Source of the DNA: Methylocaldum marinum
Lineage (GTDB): Bacteria; Pseudomonadota; Gammaproteobacteria; Methylococcales; Methylococcaceae
Assembly: GCF_003584645.1 (NCBI RefSeq)
Contig: NZ_AP017928.1
Coordinates: forward strand, 1,080,981 to 1,144,980
Direction: 5' to 3'
DNA: 64,000 nt
Part shown: positions 46,049-57,033 of the stretch, one piece after another
Layout of the letters: every line of letters starts with the position of its first letter
How positions within the stretch are numbered: position 1 is the first letter of the stretch
Notes under the pieces: model-generated
Told to the model about the DNA's origin: nothing
What the model saw: only the letters and a program-made list of their open reading frames with translations
The model's database searches: none
Program-made: the position numbers and the translations under genes

Positions 46049-47311
46049 TCAGCTGATGTGAGCCAAAATCTCGGAAACCAGAAAAAATGAACCGAACACG
46101 AGCACGAGTTGGCCGCTCTCCGCATTTTGCTGAGCGGCATCAAATGCAGACGCGGCATCCTCGAATCCCGACCGGACTGTCGCAACACCAAGACTGTCGA
46201 AGACAGCCGAAAGTTGATCGGCCGTCGCTGCCCGAGACATTTCGAGAGGAGCCAAATACCAATGCTCGACGAGATCCTTAATGTTATAGATGATCCCGTG
46301 GATATCCTTGTCCCGCATGACCGCGAAAACTGCATGTATCGTTTTCCCGTCAAACCGGGAACTCAAATAATCCGCTAATACCTTTACGGCCTGAGGATTG
46401 TGTGCTACGTCCAATAATACAGGAACGCTTGCCGGGATGTACTGAAACCGTCCGGACAAGGAGACAAGCCGCAACCCGTCCCGGATGGCAGACTCCCCAA
46501 CCGGCAGGCTGCCTTCAATTCGCTGCAGGAGTTCCAGTACGGCCGAGGCGTTGATCAATTGGTGATTGCCCTGGAGCGCCGGAAGCGGCAAAGCGGTAAG
46601 TTGCGTGTCCCGCCCACACCAATTCCATCCTTCGTCGAACACTTCATACCCGAAATCCCGCCCAAAACACGTAACCGGCATGCTGTGCTCAAAGGCGTAT
46701 CGGATCACAGTCGCCGGCACATCGGTGTCCCCGATCACCGCGGGTCTGCCGGGCCTGAAAATTCCGGCTTTCTCGAGGCCTATAGCGGCTCGGGTATCGC
46801 CTAGCCAGTCCTGGTGATCCAAATCGATACTGGCGATCAGTGCCGCGTCCGCATCGATGATATTGACGGCATCCAAACGTCCGCCCAAACCGACCTCGAG
46901 CACTTGCACGTCGAGATCCGCAGTCGCGAAGATGTCGAGCGCCGCCAAGGTGCCGAATTCGAAAAAACTCAGAGTGGTTTTGTTGCGGACGCGCTCTATG
47001 CGTTCGAAGGCATTGCAGATGAGTTCGTCGCTGACGGGCCGCCCGTCGATGCGAATACGCTCGTTGTAGCAAAGGAGATGTGGCGACGTATACGTACCGA
47101 CCCGGTATCCCTGTTGACGCAAAATGGAGTCCAGCATCGCCACACAGGAACCTTTTCCGTTGGTGCCGCCCACGGTGATGGTGAACAAGGGCGTAGCTCG
47201 AGGAAGAAGCCGGCCGTAAACCGTTTTGACGCGCGATAAGCCGAGATCGATGGACTTCGGATGCAGGGTCTCCTGCCAGGCCAGCCAGTCAGCCAGCGTT
47301 TGGAAACGCAT
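46049..47311 (-). CDS. folC: Bifunctional folylpolyglutamate / dihydrofolate synthase
   Basis: This 420-residue Mur-ligase-family enzyme adds glutamates to folates. The P-loop is TVGGTNGKGSCVAMLD, and the SPHLLCYNERIRIDG segment is diagnostic. It lies 3 bp after accD and 13 bp before dedD, so it is in an operon. Polyglutamylated folate supply fits the heavy folate C1 use suggested by mtdA/fchA. Confidence 0.95.
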   Translation of the reverse strand: MRFQTLADWLAWQETLHPKSIDLGLSRVKTVYGRLLPRATPLFTITVGGTNGKGSCVAMLDSILRQQGYRVGTYTSPHLLCYNERIRIDGRPVSDELICNAFERIERVRNKTTLSFFEFGTLAALDIFATADLDVQVLEVGLGGRLDAVNIIDADAALIASIDLDHQDWLGDTRAAIGLEKAGIFRPGRPAVIGDTDVPATVIRYAFEHSMPVTCFGRDFGYEVFDEGWNWCGRDTQLTALPLPALQGNHQLINASAVLELLQRIEGSLPVGESAIRDGLRLVSLSGRFQYIPASVPVLLDVAHNPQAVKVLADYLSSRFDGKTIHAVFAVMRDKDIHGIIYNIKDLVEHWYLAPLEMSRAATADQLSAVFDSLGVATVRSGFEDAASAFDAAQQNAESGQLVLVFGSFFLVSEILAHIS

Positions 47312-47314
47312 GAA

Positions 47315-48280
47315 CTAGTCGTTGCCCGTGAGTTCTTTAGCGGAAAGAGAGGTATAAGCAGCGGCGAGCAGCTCGGATTTTTCGGCGTGTTTCTCGGGCG
47401 TGACCGGCTCAATGTACGCCACGGCCGGTTTTTCCGCAGTCAATATGGAGAGCAGCGACGCGATTTTTTCGCGCATTTCGCGACGATCCACGATCATGTC
47501 CAAAGCGCCGTGGTCGAGCAGGAATTCGCTTCTCTGAAAACCTTCCGGCAGCTTTTCACGAACCGTCTGTTCGATGACGCGCGGCCCCGCAAAGCCGATC
47601 AACGCACCGGGCTCGCCAATATTGATATCGCCAAGCATGGCCAGACTGGCGGATACGCCACCCATGGTCGGATCCGTCATCACGGATATGAAAGGAATAC
47701 CAACATCAGCCAAGCGCGCCAAAGCGGCACTGGTTTTTGCCATCTGAAACAGCGACAGCAAGGATTCCTGCATCCGAGCACCGCCGCTGGCACTGAAAGC
47801 AACCAGTGGCATCCGGTGCTCCAGGCAATGGTCGACGCCGCGCACGAAGCGCTCGCCGACGACCGATCCCATGGAACCGCCCATGAATTCGAAATTGAAT
47901 GCGGCGGCGACCAAAGGTCGGCCATGAAGCTGTCCGGCGACGACGATCAAGGCGTCCTTTTCCCCGGTGGACTTTTGCGCCTGGGTCAGACGATCCTTGT
48001 ATTTCTTGCTGTCCTTGAACTTCAGCGGGTCGACGGGCGCAAGGCTCTCGCCGATTTCCAAGCGATTGCCGGGATCGAGAAACAGATGAAGGCGCTTGCG
48101 TCCGCTGATGCGCATGTGGTGGCTGCACTTCGGACAAACCTCCAAATTCCTCTCGACCTCCGACCTGTACAAGATTGCGTTGCAGGCCGGGCATTTGCTC
48201 CACAAACCCTCGGGTATCGCACTCTTGGACGACGCTTCTGTGCGGATTTTCGAAGGAACTAATTTGTGAAACCAGCTCAA
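47315..48280 (-). CDS. accD: Acetyl-CoA carboxylase carboxyltransferase subunit beta
   Basis: This 321-residue subunit starts with the zinc ribbon CPAC...CPKC (about residues 34-58) and a crotonase-fold domain ([31 protein letters not shown]). It pairs with AccA for fatty-acid synthesis. It lies between trpA (14 bp upstream) and folC (3 bp downstream), the common trpA-accD-folC order. Confidence 0.97.
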   Translation of the reverse strand: MSWFHKLVPSKIRTEASSKSAIPEGLWSKCPACNAILYRSEVERNLEVCPKCSHHMRISGRKRLHLFLDPGNRLEIGESLAPVDPLKFKDSKKYKDRLTQAQKSTGEKDALIVVAGQLHGRPLVAAAFNFEFMGGSMGSVVGERFVRGVDHCLEHRMPLVAFSASGGARMQESLLSLFQMAKTSAALARLADVGIPFISVMTDPTMGGVSASLAMLGDINIGEPGALIGFAGPRVIEQTVREKLPEGFQRSEFLLDHGALDMIVDRREMREKIASLLSILTAEKPAVAYIEPVTPEKHAEKSELLAAAYTSLSAKELTGND

Positions 48281-48294
48281 AGTGATAACTCTCG

Positions 48295-49104
48295 CTAAAC
48301 GGATGCGTCCATCGCGGCACGCATGGATTTCAACAGATCGGCGATATCGTCGAGAGCTCGCCCGGCGTCGCCCCGCGCAACTTCAATTTTCTCGACCAGT
48401 GCGCTGCCGACCACGACGGCATCGGCAAATTTCGAGATCGTAGCCGCGATCTCCGCGTTCTTAACGCCGAATCCTACGCCCACCGGCAGCTCCGTCAATA
48501 GGCGAATTTCGGAGAGCTTTCGCTCGACCTCTTTCAAATCCAGATGTGACGCGCCGGTGACGCCTTTCAGAGAGACGTAGTAGAGATAGCCCCGTCCCAA
48601 CTGCCCCATCTTGCGTATGCGCTCAGCCGTACTGTTCGGGGCAAGGAGAAAAATCGGGTCGATGTCGGCCTGCTCAAGAAACGACAACAGGTCGGACGAT
48701 TCTTCCGGAGGCATATCCACTGTCAGGACGCCGTCGACGCCGGCGTTCTTCGCCCTATCGACGAAAGCCCGGTATCCCATGCACTCGACCGGGTTGAGAT
48801 AGCCCATCAGAACGATCGGAGTCTCGCCGTCGGTCGAACGGAACTGCTCCACCATATCGAGCACTCGACGCAGACTCGTTTTGTGTAGCAGAGCCCGCTC
48901 GCTCGCTTTTTGAATCACCGGACCGTCCGCCATCGGGTCGGAAAAAGGCACTCCCAACTCGATGATATCGGCTCCCGCTTCGACCATGGCATGCATTGCC
49001 GGAACGGTGAAATCCGGATGGGGATCGCCGGCCGTAATGAAAGGAATGAGGGCTTTTCGGCCGGTTTGCTTGAGAGTCTGGAATTTGGCGGTCAAACGGC
49101 TCAC
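48295..49104 (-). CDS. trpA: Tryptophan synthase alpha chain
   Basis: This 269-residue TIM-barrel subunit cleaves indole-glycerol phosphate. The catalytic Glu and Asp lie in [15 protein letters not shown] and the ITAGDPHPD loop is present. The GTG start at 49104 overlaps the trpB stop (GTGA), as coupling requires; an upstream frame from 49191 would overlap trpB and is rejected. Confidence 0.96.
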   Translation of the reverse strand: MSRLTAKFQTLKQTGRKALIPFITAGDPHPDFTVPAMHAMVEAGADIIELGVPFSDPMADGPVIQKASERALLHKTSLRRVLDMVEQFRSTDGETPIVLMGYLNPVECMGYRAFVDRAKNAGVDGVLTVDMPPEESSDLLSFLEQADIDPIFLLAPNSTAERIRKMGQLGRGYLYYVSLKGVTGASHLDLKEVERKLSEIRLLTELPVGVGFGVKNAEIAATISKFADAVVVGSALVEKIEVARGDAGRALDDIADLLKSMRAAMDASV

Positions 49105-50321
49105 AGGGTAATTCCTTCGCGCCTTGCTACGGTGTTGATGTCTTTGTCTCCGCGTCCCGACAGATTGACCAGGATTTTTTGGTCCTTGCACATGGTGGGA
49201 GCGAGTTTCAGGGCGTAAGCCACGGCGTGGCTGGATTCCAGTGCCGGGATGATGCCTTCGATCCGGGTCAGGGTATGGAAGGCTTCCATGGCCTCGTCAT
49301 CGGTAACGCTGACGTAGCTGGCCCGACCGCTGTCCTTCAGCCAGGAATGTTCCGGCCCCACGCCAGGGTAATCGAGGCCGGCGGAAATCGAATGAGTTTC
49401 GATGATCTCGCCATCCTCGTCTTCCATCAGATAGGTTCGGTTGCCGTGCAGAACCCCTGGCTTCCCGACACTCAAAGGTGCCGAGTGACGTCCGCTAGCA
49501 ATACCCTCACCCGCCGCCTCGACGCCGTACAGCGCGACACCGTGCTCGTCGATGAAAGGATAAAACAAGCCAATGGCGTTCGAGCCGCCGCCGACGCAGG
49601 CAATCAGGGCATCGGGCAGACTTCCGGTCAACGCCTGCATCTGTTGCTTGGCTTCGCGTCCTATGACCGCCTGAAAGTCGCGCACCATTGCGGGATAGGG
49701 ATGCGGACCGGCGACTGTGCCGATGATATAAAAGGTATTGTCGACGTTCGTGACCCAATCGCGCATGGCCTCGTTCAGCGCATCCTTGAGAGTTTTCGAG
49801 CCGGATTCCACGGGCACCACGGTCGCGCCGAGCAATTTCATTCGATATACGTTAAGGGCTTGGCGATCGACGTCGACGGCGCCCATGTAGACTACGCATT
49901 CCATTCCCAGGCGAGCTGCCACGGTAGCGGTAGCCACCCCATGCTGTCCGGCGCCGGTCTCGGCGATGACCCGCTGTTTGCCCATACGCTTTGCCAGCAG
50001 GGCCTGGCCGACGGTATTGTTGACCTTGTGCGCTCCGGTATGGTTGAGATCCTCGCGCTTGAAGAAAATCTGTGCGCCGCCCAGCGTGGAGCTGAGACGT
50101 TCTGCATAATAAATCGGCGAAGGTCGACCTACATAGTGCTTGAGGTCGTAATCCAGTTCGGCAAGGAACTCGGGATCTTTCATATAGCGCAAATACGCGT
50201 CCCTCAGTTCCTGGATCGGATGCATCAAGGTTTCGGCAACGAATACGCCGCCGTAGGGCCCGAAATGTCCGTGCTCGTCGGGCAGGTTATACGGTTCAGT
50301 CGATGTTTGCTCTATGGTCAT
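49101..50321 (-). CDS. trpB: Tryptophan synthase beta chain
   Basis: This 406-residue PLP enzyme joins indole and serine. The PLP lysine is in [10 protein letters not shown], and the phosphate loop [13 protein letters not shown] is present. It overlaps trpF by 26 bp and trpA by 4 bp, so the three are one coupled unit. No leader peptide or attenuator was recognised upstream. Confidence 0.97.
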   Translation of the reverse strand: MTIEQTSTEPYNLPDEHGHFGPYGGVFVAETLMHPIQELRDAYLRYMKDPEFLAELDYDLKHYVGRPSPIYYAERLSSTLGGAQIFFKREDLNHTGAHKVNNTVGQALLAKRMGKQRVIAETGAGQHGVATATVAARLGMECVVYMGAVDVDRQALNVYRMKLLGATVVPVESGSKTLKDALNEAMRDWVTNVDNTFYIIGTVAGPHPYPAMVRDFQAVIGREAKQQMQALTGSLPDALIACVGGGSNAIGLFYPFIDEHGVALYGVEAAGEGIASGRHSAPLSVGKPGVLHGNRTYLMEDEDGEIIETHSISAGLDYPGVGPEHSWLKDSGRASYVSVTDDEAMEAFHTLTRIEGIIPALESSHAVAYALKLAPTMCKDQKILVNLSGRGDKDINTVARREGITL

Positions 50322-50955
50322 ATTCGTGTACCTGTTCTAGAAATGCCGCCATTTTACCGGCATCCTTGATGCCCTTCCCTGCCTCCACTCCGCTGGAAAC
50401 GTCGACGGCGTACGGACCTACCGTCCGCAAGGCTTCCCCGACGTTTTCGGGTGTCAGCCCTCCGGCCAAAATCACGGACTGGCGGAGTTCCTTGGGGACC
50501 ATGTTCCAGTCGAAGCGATGCCCCGCTCCCCCTTTTACGTCCGGATGCCAGGCATCCAACAGAAAGCCCGCGGCATCCGGATAGGCGCGCACCACGCTTT
50601 CCAGGTCCGTTTCGGACCGCATCCTCACCGCCTTGATGTAGGGTTTACCGAAACGGCGGCAGTAATCCGGAGTTTCCTCACCGTGAAACTGAATCAGATC
50701 GATGCGCACCTGTTCCAAAATCTTGCGAACGACACTTTCGTCTTCGTCGACGAACAGCCCCACCACCGTCGCGAACGCCGGTAACACAGACACGATGTTT
50801 CGCGCCGTCTCGACGTCCAACGTTCGCGGACTTGGCGGATAAAAAACCAAGCCGATTGCATCGGCGCCCAGCTGAACCGACGTCAAGGCGTCGTCCGGGC
50901 GGGTGAAGCCGCAGATTTTAACCCGAGTTCTACGGAAGGGATACGGGAATTTCAC
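50296..50955 (-). CDS. trpF: Phosphoribosylanthranilate isomerase
   Basis: This 219-residue TIM-barrel enzyme catalyses the Amadori rearrangement in tryptophan synthesis. The catalytic cysteine ([12 protein letters not shown]) and Asp ([10 protein letters not shown]) are visible. It overlaps trpB by 26 bp and truA by 4 bp; truA-trpF-trpB-trpA is the usual gammaproteobacterial order outside enterics. Confidence 0.96.
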   Translation of the reverse strand: MKFPYPFRRTRVKICGFTRPDDALTSVQLGADAIGLVFYPPSPRTLDVETARNIVSVLPAFATVVGLFVDEDESVVRKILEQVRIDLIQFHGEETPDYCRRFGKPYIKAVRMRSETDLESVVRAYPDAAGFLLDAWHPDVKGGAGHRFDWNMVPKELRQSVILAGGLTPENVGEALRTVGPYAVDVSSGVEAGKGIKDAGKMAAFLEQVHEYDHRANID

Positions 50956-51767
50956 AGACTGTCCGAAGGAGCATGGCGACTGGCGTTTTCCGGCAGGTTA
51001 TCGAATATCGGATGCCGGGGTAAACCGAAATGGACGGGATAATAAACACCGCCCAAGTATAACCCGTCGGGCGGCGCGGTGACACCAGCGCACTTCCGGT
51101 TTCGAGCTTTGAGGACTTCGCCCGCCCAGACCGGGTCCTGCTTGCCCGATCCAATTTCCATCAGCACTCCGGCAATGTTGCGCACCATATGATGCAGAAA
51201 AGCATTGGCGCACAGTTCGATGACCACCCTGTCGCCTTCCCGGCGAACATGGATGAAATGCATCCGCCGCATCGGACTCTTGGATTGGCAATCCTGCGCT
51301 CGGAACGAAGAGAAATCATGTTCGCCTATGAGATGGCTCGCCGCCTCCTGCATGGCTTTTTCGTCCAGTGGATGAAAATGCCAGGTGACCTGTCGCCGGA
51401 ATAGCGCAGACTTCATCTGACGATTCAGGATGACATACCGATAGAATCGGGCTATGGCGCTGTAACGCGCATGGAAGTCTTCGGATGTCTCCCGAACCCA
51501 AAGAAGGCGGACCTCTTCGGGGAGCGCGGTATTCGTTCCCATCAGCCAGGAATAGGGCTTGCGGTACACCTTGGTATCGAAATGCACGACCTGCTCCAAG
51601 GCATGTACGCCTGCATCCGTCCGGCCGGCACAGGTGACCCTAACCGGTTCGGCGGCGACGCGGCTCAGTGCGTGTTCGACTGCGGACTGAACGGTCAGTT
51701 TTCCTTTTTGGCATTGCCAACCAGCAAAGGCTTGACCGTCATACTCGATACCCAAGGCAATACGCAT
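50952..51767 (-). CDS. truA: tRNA pseudouridine(38-40) synthase
   Basis: This 271-residue enzyme modifies the tRNA anticodon stem. The catalytic Asp is in VTCAGRTDAGVHALEQVVHFD, and the N-terminus starts with the typical RIALGIEYDGQAFAGWQ. It is the first gene of the minus-strand run and is coupled to trpF by 4 bp. The gltA gene is divergent. Confidence 0.96.
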   Translation of the reverse strand: MRIALGIEYDGQAFAGWQCQKGKLTVQSAVEHALSRVAAEPVRVTCAGRTDAGVHALEQVVHFDTKVYRKPYSWLMGTNTALPEEVRLLWVRETSEDFHARYSAIARFYRYVILNRQMKSALFRRQVTWHFHPLDEKAMQEAASHLIGEHDFSSFRAQDCQSKSPMRRMHFIHVRREGDRVVIELCANAFLHHMVRNIAGVLMEIGSGKQDPVWAGEVLKARNRKCAGVTAPPDGLYLGGVYYPVHFGLPRHPIFDNLPENASRHAPSDSL

Positions 51768-51983
51768 TTTTCCGAAATTATTTATTTAACAGACTGATAG
51801 GAAAGATCGTTCCACGATCAGTCAAATGTTACCATTTTGAAACAATCGAGGCCTGAGCGGGCCAACCGAAAGGTTTCTAAAAGCGCCCCGGCATCGTTCA
51901 GGCAGGGTAGCGTTGAATGACCGGTTGTCGTTACACTGAAACAGAAACGAGAAAAGAGTCCTCATTTAAGGTTTTTTAGCATT

Positions 51984-53273
51984 ATGGCAGAATCAGCAAA
52001 GCTCGAACTGGAAGGAAAACAGTTCGAAATTCCCGTCGTCACCGGTACGGAGAATGAAAAAGGGCTGGACATCACCCGGCTCCAGGCATCGACCGGCTAC
52101 ATCACGGTCGATCCCGGTTACGCCAATACCGGCTCGTGCACATCCGCCATTACCTACATCGACGGCGACAAAGGCATTCTTCGCTACCGCGGGATCGATA
52201 TCGCCGAGCTCTGCGAAAAATCGACCTTCATGGAAGTCTGCTACCTGCTCATATACGGCGAACTGCCGAATGCCGAGCAATACGCGAAATTCAAGGACAA
52301 GGTCCTGTTTCATTCGCTAATACATGAGGACATGAAGAGCTTCTTCACCTCGTATCCGGGCCACGCCCATCCCATGGCCATTCTTTCCGCCATGGTCTGC
52401 TCGCTCTCGGTTTATCATCCGGAGCTCCTAAAGCCGGATCAGTCGCCGAACGAGCGGGACCAAACCATTACCCGCCTTCTGTCCAAGGTGCGTGTTCTCG
52501 CCGCTTTTGCCTACAAGCGGTCGGTGGGCGAAGCGTTTGTTTACAGCCGTCCCGAGCTGGACTACCTCTCCAATTTCCTGCACATGATGTTCACGACGCC
52601 GGTCAAACTGTACGAACCGGACGAGGTAACCCGCAGGGCGCTGGACGTCTTATTCATCCTGCATGCCGACCACGAGCAGAATTGTTCGACCTCGACCGTC
52701 CGCATGGTCGGATCATCCAAGGCCAATTTGTTTGCTTCCATTTCGGCCGGTATCTGTGCCTTGTGGGGTCCGCTGCACGGCGGCGCCAACCAGGCGGTCA
52801 TCGAAATGCTGGAGGAGATCGCGGCCGACGGCGGGAACTACAAGAAGTTCATCGACAAGGCCAAGGACAAGAACGATCCGTTCCGGCTCATGGGGTTCGG
52901 ACACCGGATCTACAAGAACTATGATCCCCGCGCGCAGATTATCAAGAAGCATTGCGACGAAGTGCTCGGAAAACTCGGCATACACGACCCCATCCTGGAA
53001 ATCGCCAAAGGCCTCGAAGAAGTGGCGCTTACGGATCCCTATTTCATCGAGCGCAAGCTTTATCCCAACGTCGATTTCTACTCCGGAATCCTCTACCGTG
53101 CCATGAGGATTCCGACCAACATGTTTACCGTGATGTTCGCCTTGGGAAGACTGCCCGGCTGGATTGCCCACTGGAAAGAAATGATCGAGGAACCCGGCAT
53201 GAGAATCGCGCGGCCCCGCCAGATTTACATCGGCGAGCGGCAGCGGTCCTATAAGACCATACAGGATCGATAG
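51984..53273 (+). CDS. gltA: Citrate synthase (type II)
   Basis: This 429-residue protein is the hexameric proteobacterial type. Visible motifs include GPLHGGANQAVIEML and MGFGHRIYKNYDPRA, with the catalytic His residues and the Asp near the C-terminus (YPNVDFYSG). It condenses oxaloacetate and acetyl-CoA at the entry of the TCA cycle, complementing acnB in the window. It has its own promoter and is divergent from truA. Confidence 0.97.
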   Translation: MAESAKLELEGKQFEIPVVTGTENEKGLDITRLQASTGYITVDPGYANTGSCTSAITYIDGDKGILRYRGIDIAELCEKSTFMEVCYLLIYGELPNAEQYAKFKDKVLFHSLIHEDMKSFFTSYPGHAHPMAILSAMVCSLSVYHPELLKPDQSPNERDQTITRLLSKVRVLAAFAYKRSVGEAFVYSRPELDYLSNFLHMMFTTPVKLYEPDEVTRRALDVLFILHADHEQNCSTSTVRMVGSSKANLFASISAGICALWGPLHGGANQAVIEMLEEIAADGGNYKKFIDKAKDKNDPFRLMGFGHRIYKNYDPRAQIIKKHCDEVLGKLGIHDPILEIAKGLEEVALTDPYFIERKLYPNVDFYSGILYRAMRIPTNMFTVMFALGRLPGWIAHWKEMIEEPGMRIARPRQIYIGERQRSYKTIQDR

Positions 53274-53296
53274 AATTCGACTTCCAGTGCGCTCTG

Positions 53297-53323
53297 CGCC
53301 CAGTTGGAAAACTGGCGCAGAAT
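53297..53323 (+). terminator. Hairpin after gltA
   Basis: An imperfect stem (CTGCGCCCAGTT / AACTGGCGCAG, one bulged C) with a short GGAA loop lies 23 bp past the gltA stop. It lacks a U tract, so terminator function is only likely. Confidence 0.5.
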
Positions 53324-53507
53324 GCTGAAAATCTTACGTCCTTTGCCAAGGCAAGGCGAGCGGCGGATACCTTCCATATCATTCGACGACACGACCGACG
53401 TCGGTCTTACCTTTTTCCGGCTGCTGTTGATTCCGGTTCGGCAACGCAATGCTGCTCTTCGAGTCAAAATCGTAAAGACCGATTATCGTGTTGCCGTGTT
53501 GAAACGA

Positions 53508-54575
53508 ATGTCGACCGCCGCTCGCTTGTTTGCTTCTTTTTTTCTATTCCTATTCGTGCCGTCGGAGCCACCGGCCGAGGAACGCCGGTGCCAACCGGAG
53601 TCTGTTCGCGTTCGCTCACCGGATCGAGTGTTGATAATTCCGTTGTTGAGGAAAGATCCGGGTTCTGCGGAAAACGAACGCTGGGCGGAACGTCCGGCAG
53701 CGCAAATCGAAGCATTTTACCGTACCCGCTTTTCCGCAAATGTGGCCCGCCTGCGGGATATACGCCTATGGGAGGACTACTACCGCGAGACCGCTGTAGA
53801 AATGCGCAAGTCGGCGCCCTTCGACCGTGTCATATTGATAGGGCATGGCGGATATGACGGCCCCATTCTGAACGGTCATATCGTTGCAAGCGCTTTGACC
53901 GTAGAAGGAGCGCAGGCTAAAGCGACTCGGATCGCCGAGGCGCAGCCCGGGCTCGAGGAGACCGTCACCATCAGCTACGACGTTGGCCAAAATCGCGATT
54001 TCAGCCGTTTCATGGAAAGCCGGTGGAACCGGCTTTCCAAAAAAGATCCGGCGGAAATCCGTAAGATTTTGTTAAACAGCGAGCGCAGACTCCAGCCGTT
54101 GGATCTTGCCTGCATGGAACGCCAATGCCCGGCCGAGGCATTCGTTTCGCTTCCGGATGATTCGGACCGGGAGATCAAGCGAGCCGCCTGTGAGTCGGTT
54201 TGCAGGAATCCGCTCTTCCTTTGGCGCTCATCCGACGAAATTGCTCCGGAGCGATTTCGGACCTTTGTCCGAAGCCTAAGTTCGCTCACGGCGCAGGACG
54301 GTTTGATCGTGCTCGGCATGTGCAATCCGGGAAGCGATGTACCCGAGAGAGAATCGCCCTGGGACGTCGGCGGGGCTTTGGTTCATTCGAACCTGGCCTC
54401 GGGTCCTCACCAAACCTATGTACACCTGCTCGCTGCCGCCGCCGCCCGTACCGTAGCCGGTCCCATCGGCAAGACTAGCGCCGAGGATGTGGTGAGGCGG
54501 ATAACGGGATTTGAAGAACGGCGACCGCAACGGAACTTGCGTATCGTCGCTCCGGCCACGCGCTGCAGTCCATGA
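53508..54575 (+). CDS. Hypothetical secreted protein with His-Gly motif
   Basis: From ATG 53508 this is a 355-residue protein with an N-terminal hydrophobic leader (residues 4-17) and an exported or periplasmic body. It has a caspase-like-looking strand-turn (FDRVILIGHGGYDGPILN) and a cysteine-rich middle (CMERQCPAEAF, CESVCRNPLF). The HG motif plus a later GMCNPG could form a His/Cys pair, but this is speculative. The frame is open upstream to 53304, though a Shine-Dalgarno is not evident for either start. I do not recognise the family. Confidence 0.6.
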   Translation: MSTAARLFASFFLFLFVPSEPPAEERRCQPESVRVRSPDRVLIIPLLRKDPGSAENERWAERPAAQIEAFYRTRFSANVARLRDIRLWEDYYRETAVEMRKSAPFDRVILIGHGGYDGPILNGHIVASALTVEGAQAKATRIAEAQPGLEETVTISYDVGQNRDFSRFMESRWNRLSKKDPAEIRKILLNSERRLQPLDLACMERQCPAEAFVSLPDDSDREIKRAACESVCRNPLFLWRSSDEIAPERFRTFVRSLSSLTAQDGLIVLGMCNPGSDVPERESPWDVGGALVHSNLASGPHQTYVHLLAAAAARTVAGPIGKTSAEDVVRRITGFEERRPQRNLRIVAPATRCSP

Positions 54576-54683
54576 ACTTTCGGTAGAACGATCGAACCGG
54601 GACATCGCGTCCACTGCTTGGGATTCGGTGCGCCAAGGCCCTATAGCGCGTAGAATTCTTGCTTTTTTAATCCGAAATTTTCG

Positions 54684-56582
54684 ATGGCTTTAATTACCTT
54701 CCGCAATATACACGTCAGCTTCGGCCATCCCCTGCTCGACGGCATCGGCTTTTCCCTGGAAAAGGGCGAGCGAGTGTGTCTGGTCGGACGTAACGGAACC
54801 GGAAAATCCACGCTGCTCAAGCTTTTGGCGGGCGATTTGACTCCGGATGACGGCGAAATCATCACTTCCGAGGGCCTGCGGGTCGCCAGGCTCGACCAGG
54901 AAGTCCCGCTGGATGCGACCGGTAGCGTGTTCAATGTGGTGGCGGCCGGCCTCGGTGATAGCGGCAAATTGATCCGGCGTTTTCATGAGTTCTCCCAGCG
55001 CGTTGCCACCGACTGCGACCCGGCGTTATTGGCGGAATTGGAGCAATGTCAGCACCGCATCGAAACCATCGGCGGCTGGGATCTCCACCGAAAAATCGAA
55101 ACCCTGCTCGATAAGCTCGATTTGCCCGTCGACGTCGACGTGGAATCTCTATCGGGCGGACTGAAGCGCCGGGTGCTGCTGGCCAGAGCCTTGGTCTGCG
55201 AACCGGACGTCTTATTGCTCGACGAACCCACCAACCACCTCGATCTTGCTGCGATCCTCTGGCTGGAGGAATTCCTGCTCGGTTGGTCCGGCACCCTGAT
55301 CTTCATTACCCACGACCGCATGTTCCTGCAGAAATTGGCGACCCGGATCATCGAGCTGGATCGGGGCAGACTGTTCGACTGGCCCGGCGACTACGCTACC
55401 TATCTGAAGCGCAAGGAAGAACAGCTCAACGCCGAAGCCAAGGCCCAGTCGGAATTCGACAAAAGGCTGGCACAGGAGGAAGCCTGGGTTCGCGAGGGTA
55501 TCAAGGCGCGCCGTACGCGCAACATGGGCCGCGTGGGGCGCTTGCTCGACATGCGAAAGGAGCGGGCGGAACGCCGGAACCGTACCGGCCAGGTCAGCAT
55601 GGTGCTGCAGCAGGCCGAAAAATCAGGCCGGCTCGTCCTGGAGGCCGAGAAGGTCCGTTTCGACTATGGCGGCCAGCCGATCGTCCGCGACTTTTCCACC
55701 ACGATCCTCCGCGGCGACAAGGTCGGTATCATCGGACCCAACGGCTGCGGCAAGACTACCCTACTCCGCCTGATGCTCGGTGAATTGCAGCCGACATCGG
55801 GCCGCATCCGCCTCGGAACCAACCTGCAAATCGCTTATTTCGATCAGTATCGGGCCCAGCTTGACGAAGAAAAATCAGTGGTCGACAACGTCGCCCAGGG
55901 CAGCGACCGGGTTACCGTCAACGGCCGTAATGTACACGTCGTCGGCTATCTCAAGGACTTTCTCTTCACCCCCGAGCGCGCGCGCCAGCCGGTGAAGTCA
56001 CTTTCGGGCGGCGAACGAAACCGCCTGCTCCTCGCCCGGCTGTTCACCCAGCCCGCTAATCTCCTGGTTCTCGACGAACCCACCAACGACCTGGACGCGG
56101 ACACCCTGGAGCTATTGGAAGAACTATTGACCGATTACGACGGCACCGTCTTGGTCGTTAGCCACGACCGGACATTTCTCAACAATCTCGTCACCAGCGT
56201 GCTGGCGTTCGAGGGCGACGGCATCGTCAACGATTACGTGGGCGGTTACGACGACTGGGTGCGGCAGCGCCCGGCCGCTGAACCCGTCTCCGCGAAACCT
56301 CCAGTCGAAAAAACAGTTCCCGCCAAACCCGCGAAAGAAAAGCCGAAAAAGCTGAGTTTCAAGGAGCAACGCGAACTTGATGCATTGCCTCAGCAGATCG
56401 AGACCCTCGAAAAGGAAATCGCATCCTTGAATGAGGATATCTCGCGCCCCGAGTTCTATCATCAGACGAAGGACGCCATATCCACCGCACAGGACCGGCT
56501 TGCGGAACTTCAGCGCCAGGTGGATGCCGCATATCTGCGGTGGGAAACGCTGGAAACATTACGGGAGGAATCAGCCGGGTGA
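54684..56582 (+). CDS. uup: ABC-F ATPase Uup-type
   Basis: This 632-residue protein has two ABC ATPase domains: GRNGTGKST, LSGGLKRR, VLLLDEPTNHLD and GPNGCGKTT, LSGGERNR, LLVLDEPTNDLD. A linker joins them and a C-terminal coiled coil (about 545-630, KEQRELDALPQQIETLEKEIASLN) is the Uup hallmark. There are no membrane segments; such proteins act on ribosomes or branched DNA. It stands after the hypothetical gene and starts its own unit. Confidence 0.92.
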   Translation: MALITFRNIHVSFGHPLLDGIGFSLEKGERVCLVGRNGTGKSTLLKLLAGDLTPDDGEIITSEGLRVARLDQEVPLDATGSVFNVVAAGLGDSGKLIRRFHEFSQRVATDCDPALLAELEQCQHRIETIGGWDLHRKIETLLDKLDLPVDVDVESLSGGLKRRVLLARALVCEPDVLLLDEPTNHLDLAAILWLEEFLLGWSGTLIFITHDRMFLQKLATRIIELDRGRLFDWPGDYATYLKRKEEQLNAEAKAQSEFDKRLAQEEAWVREGIKARRTRNMGRVGRLLDMRKERAERRNRTGQVSMVLQQAEKSGRLVLEAEKVRFDYGGQPIVRDFSTTILRGDKVGIIGPNGCGKTTLLRLMLGELQPTSGRIRLGTNLQIAYFDQYRAQLDEEKSVVDNVAQGSDRVTVNGRNVHVVGYLKDFLFTPERARQPVKSLSGGERNRLLLARLFTQPANLLVLDEPTNDLDADTLELLEELLTDYDGTVLVVSHDRTFLNNLVTSVLAFEGDGIVNDYVGGYDDWVRQRPAAEPVSAKPPVEKTVPAKPAKEKPKKLSFKEQRELDALPQQIETLEKEIASLNEDISRPEFYHQTKDAISTAQDRLAELQRQVDAAYLRWETLETLREESAG

Positions 56583-57033
56583 GTATCGGTTACTCGGCTA
56601 CCGGCCCTATTTGCCCCCAATCGATGCGAGGCCCCGCTTCACGGCCAATGTCTGCGTACTGTGGCCCGCCTGACTCGTTTCCTTCGTGGTAACGGCTGTC
56701 GCAGCCTACGCCAAGAAGAAGAAAGTATTCTCATTTCCCCGGATAGACCGGGTTACAGAACGCCACGGCCTTCCGTCATCCGGTTCCTGCAGCCGAGCGG
56801 GCGTCGTGCCGAGGCGTCACTTTCACGAACCGAGCGTCCCCGGTCTTGGCGTGGCTCTGCCAAACTCGCCTAAACTAACCTCCGTTCTTTCCGGCCGGTG
56901 CTGCGGAGTTCAGGTGTTGCGAGCCCAATTCGCATTCCGGAACCAAAATGTAAGGCATGAAATTTGCTTAATGTATGTCCAGGCCAAGCGATAAGGCCTG
57001 AATTATCCACTCTGACAGGTTAGGGAGGCCTTT
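56583..57033. other. Intergenic region after uup
   Basis: These 451 bp show no convincing gene. Several short frames exist but are Arg/Pro/Ser-rich and lack family features. The promoter of the lipoprotein gene at 57034 must lie near the 3' end. Confidence 0.35.

Noticed and set aside
47261-48262. Long open frame opposite accD (333 residues)
   Set aside because: Antisense shadow of accD with no recognisable domain.
49179-50369. Long open frame opposite trpB (396 residues)
   Set aside because: Antisense to an unambiguous trpB; composition is His/Gly-rich as expected from a shadow frame.
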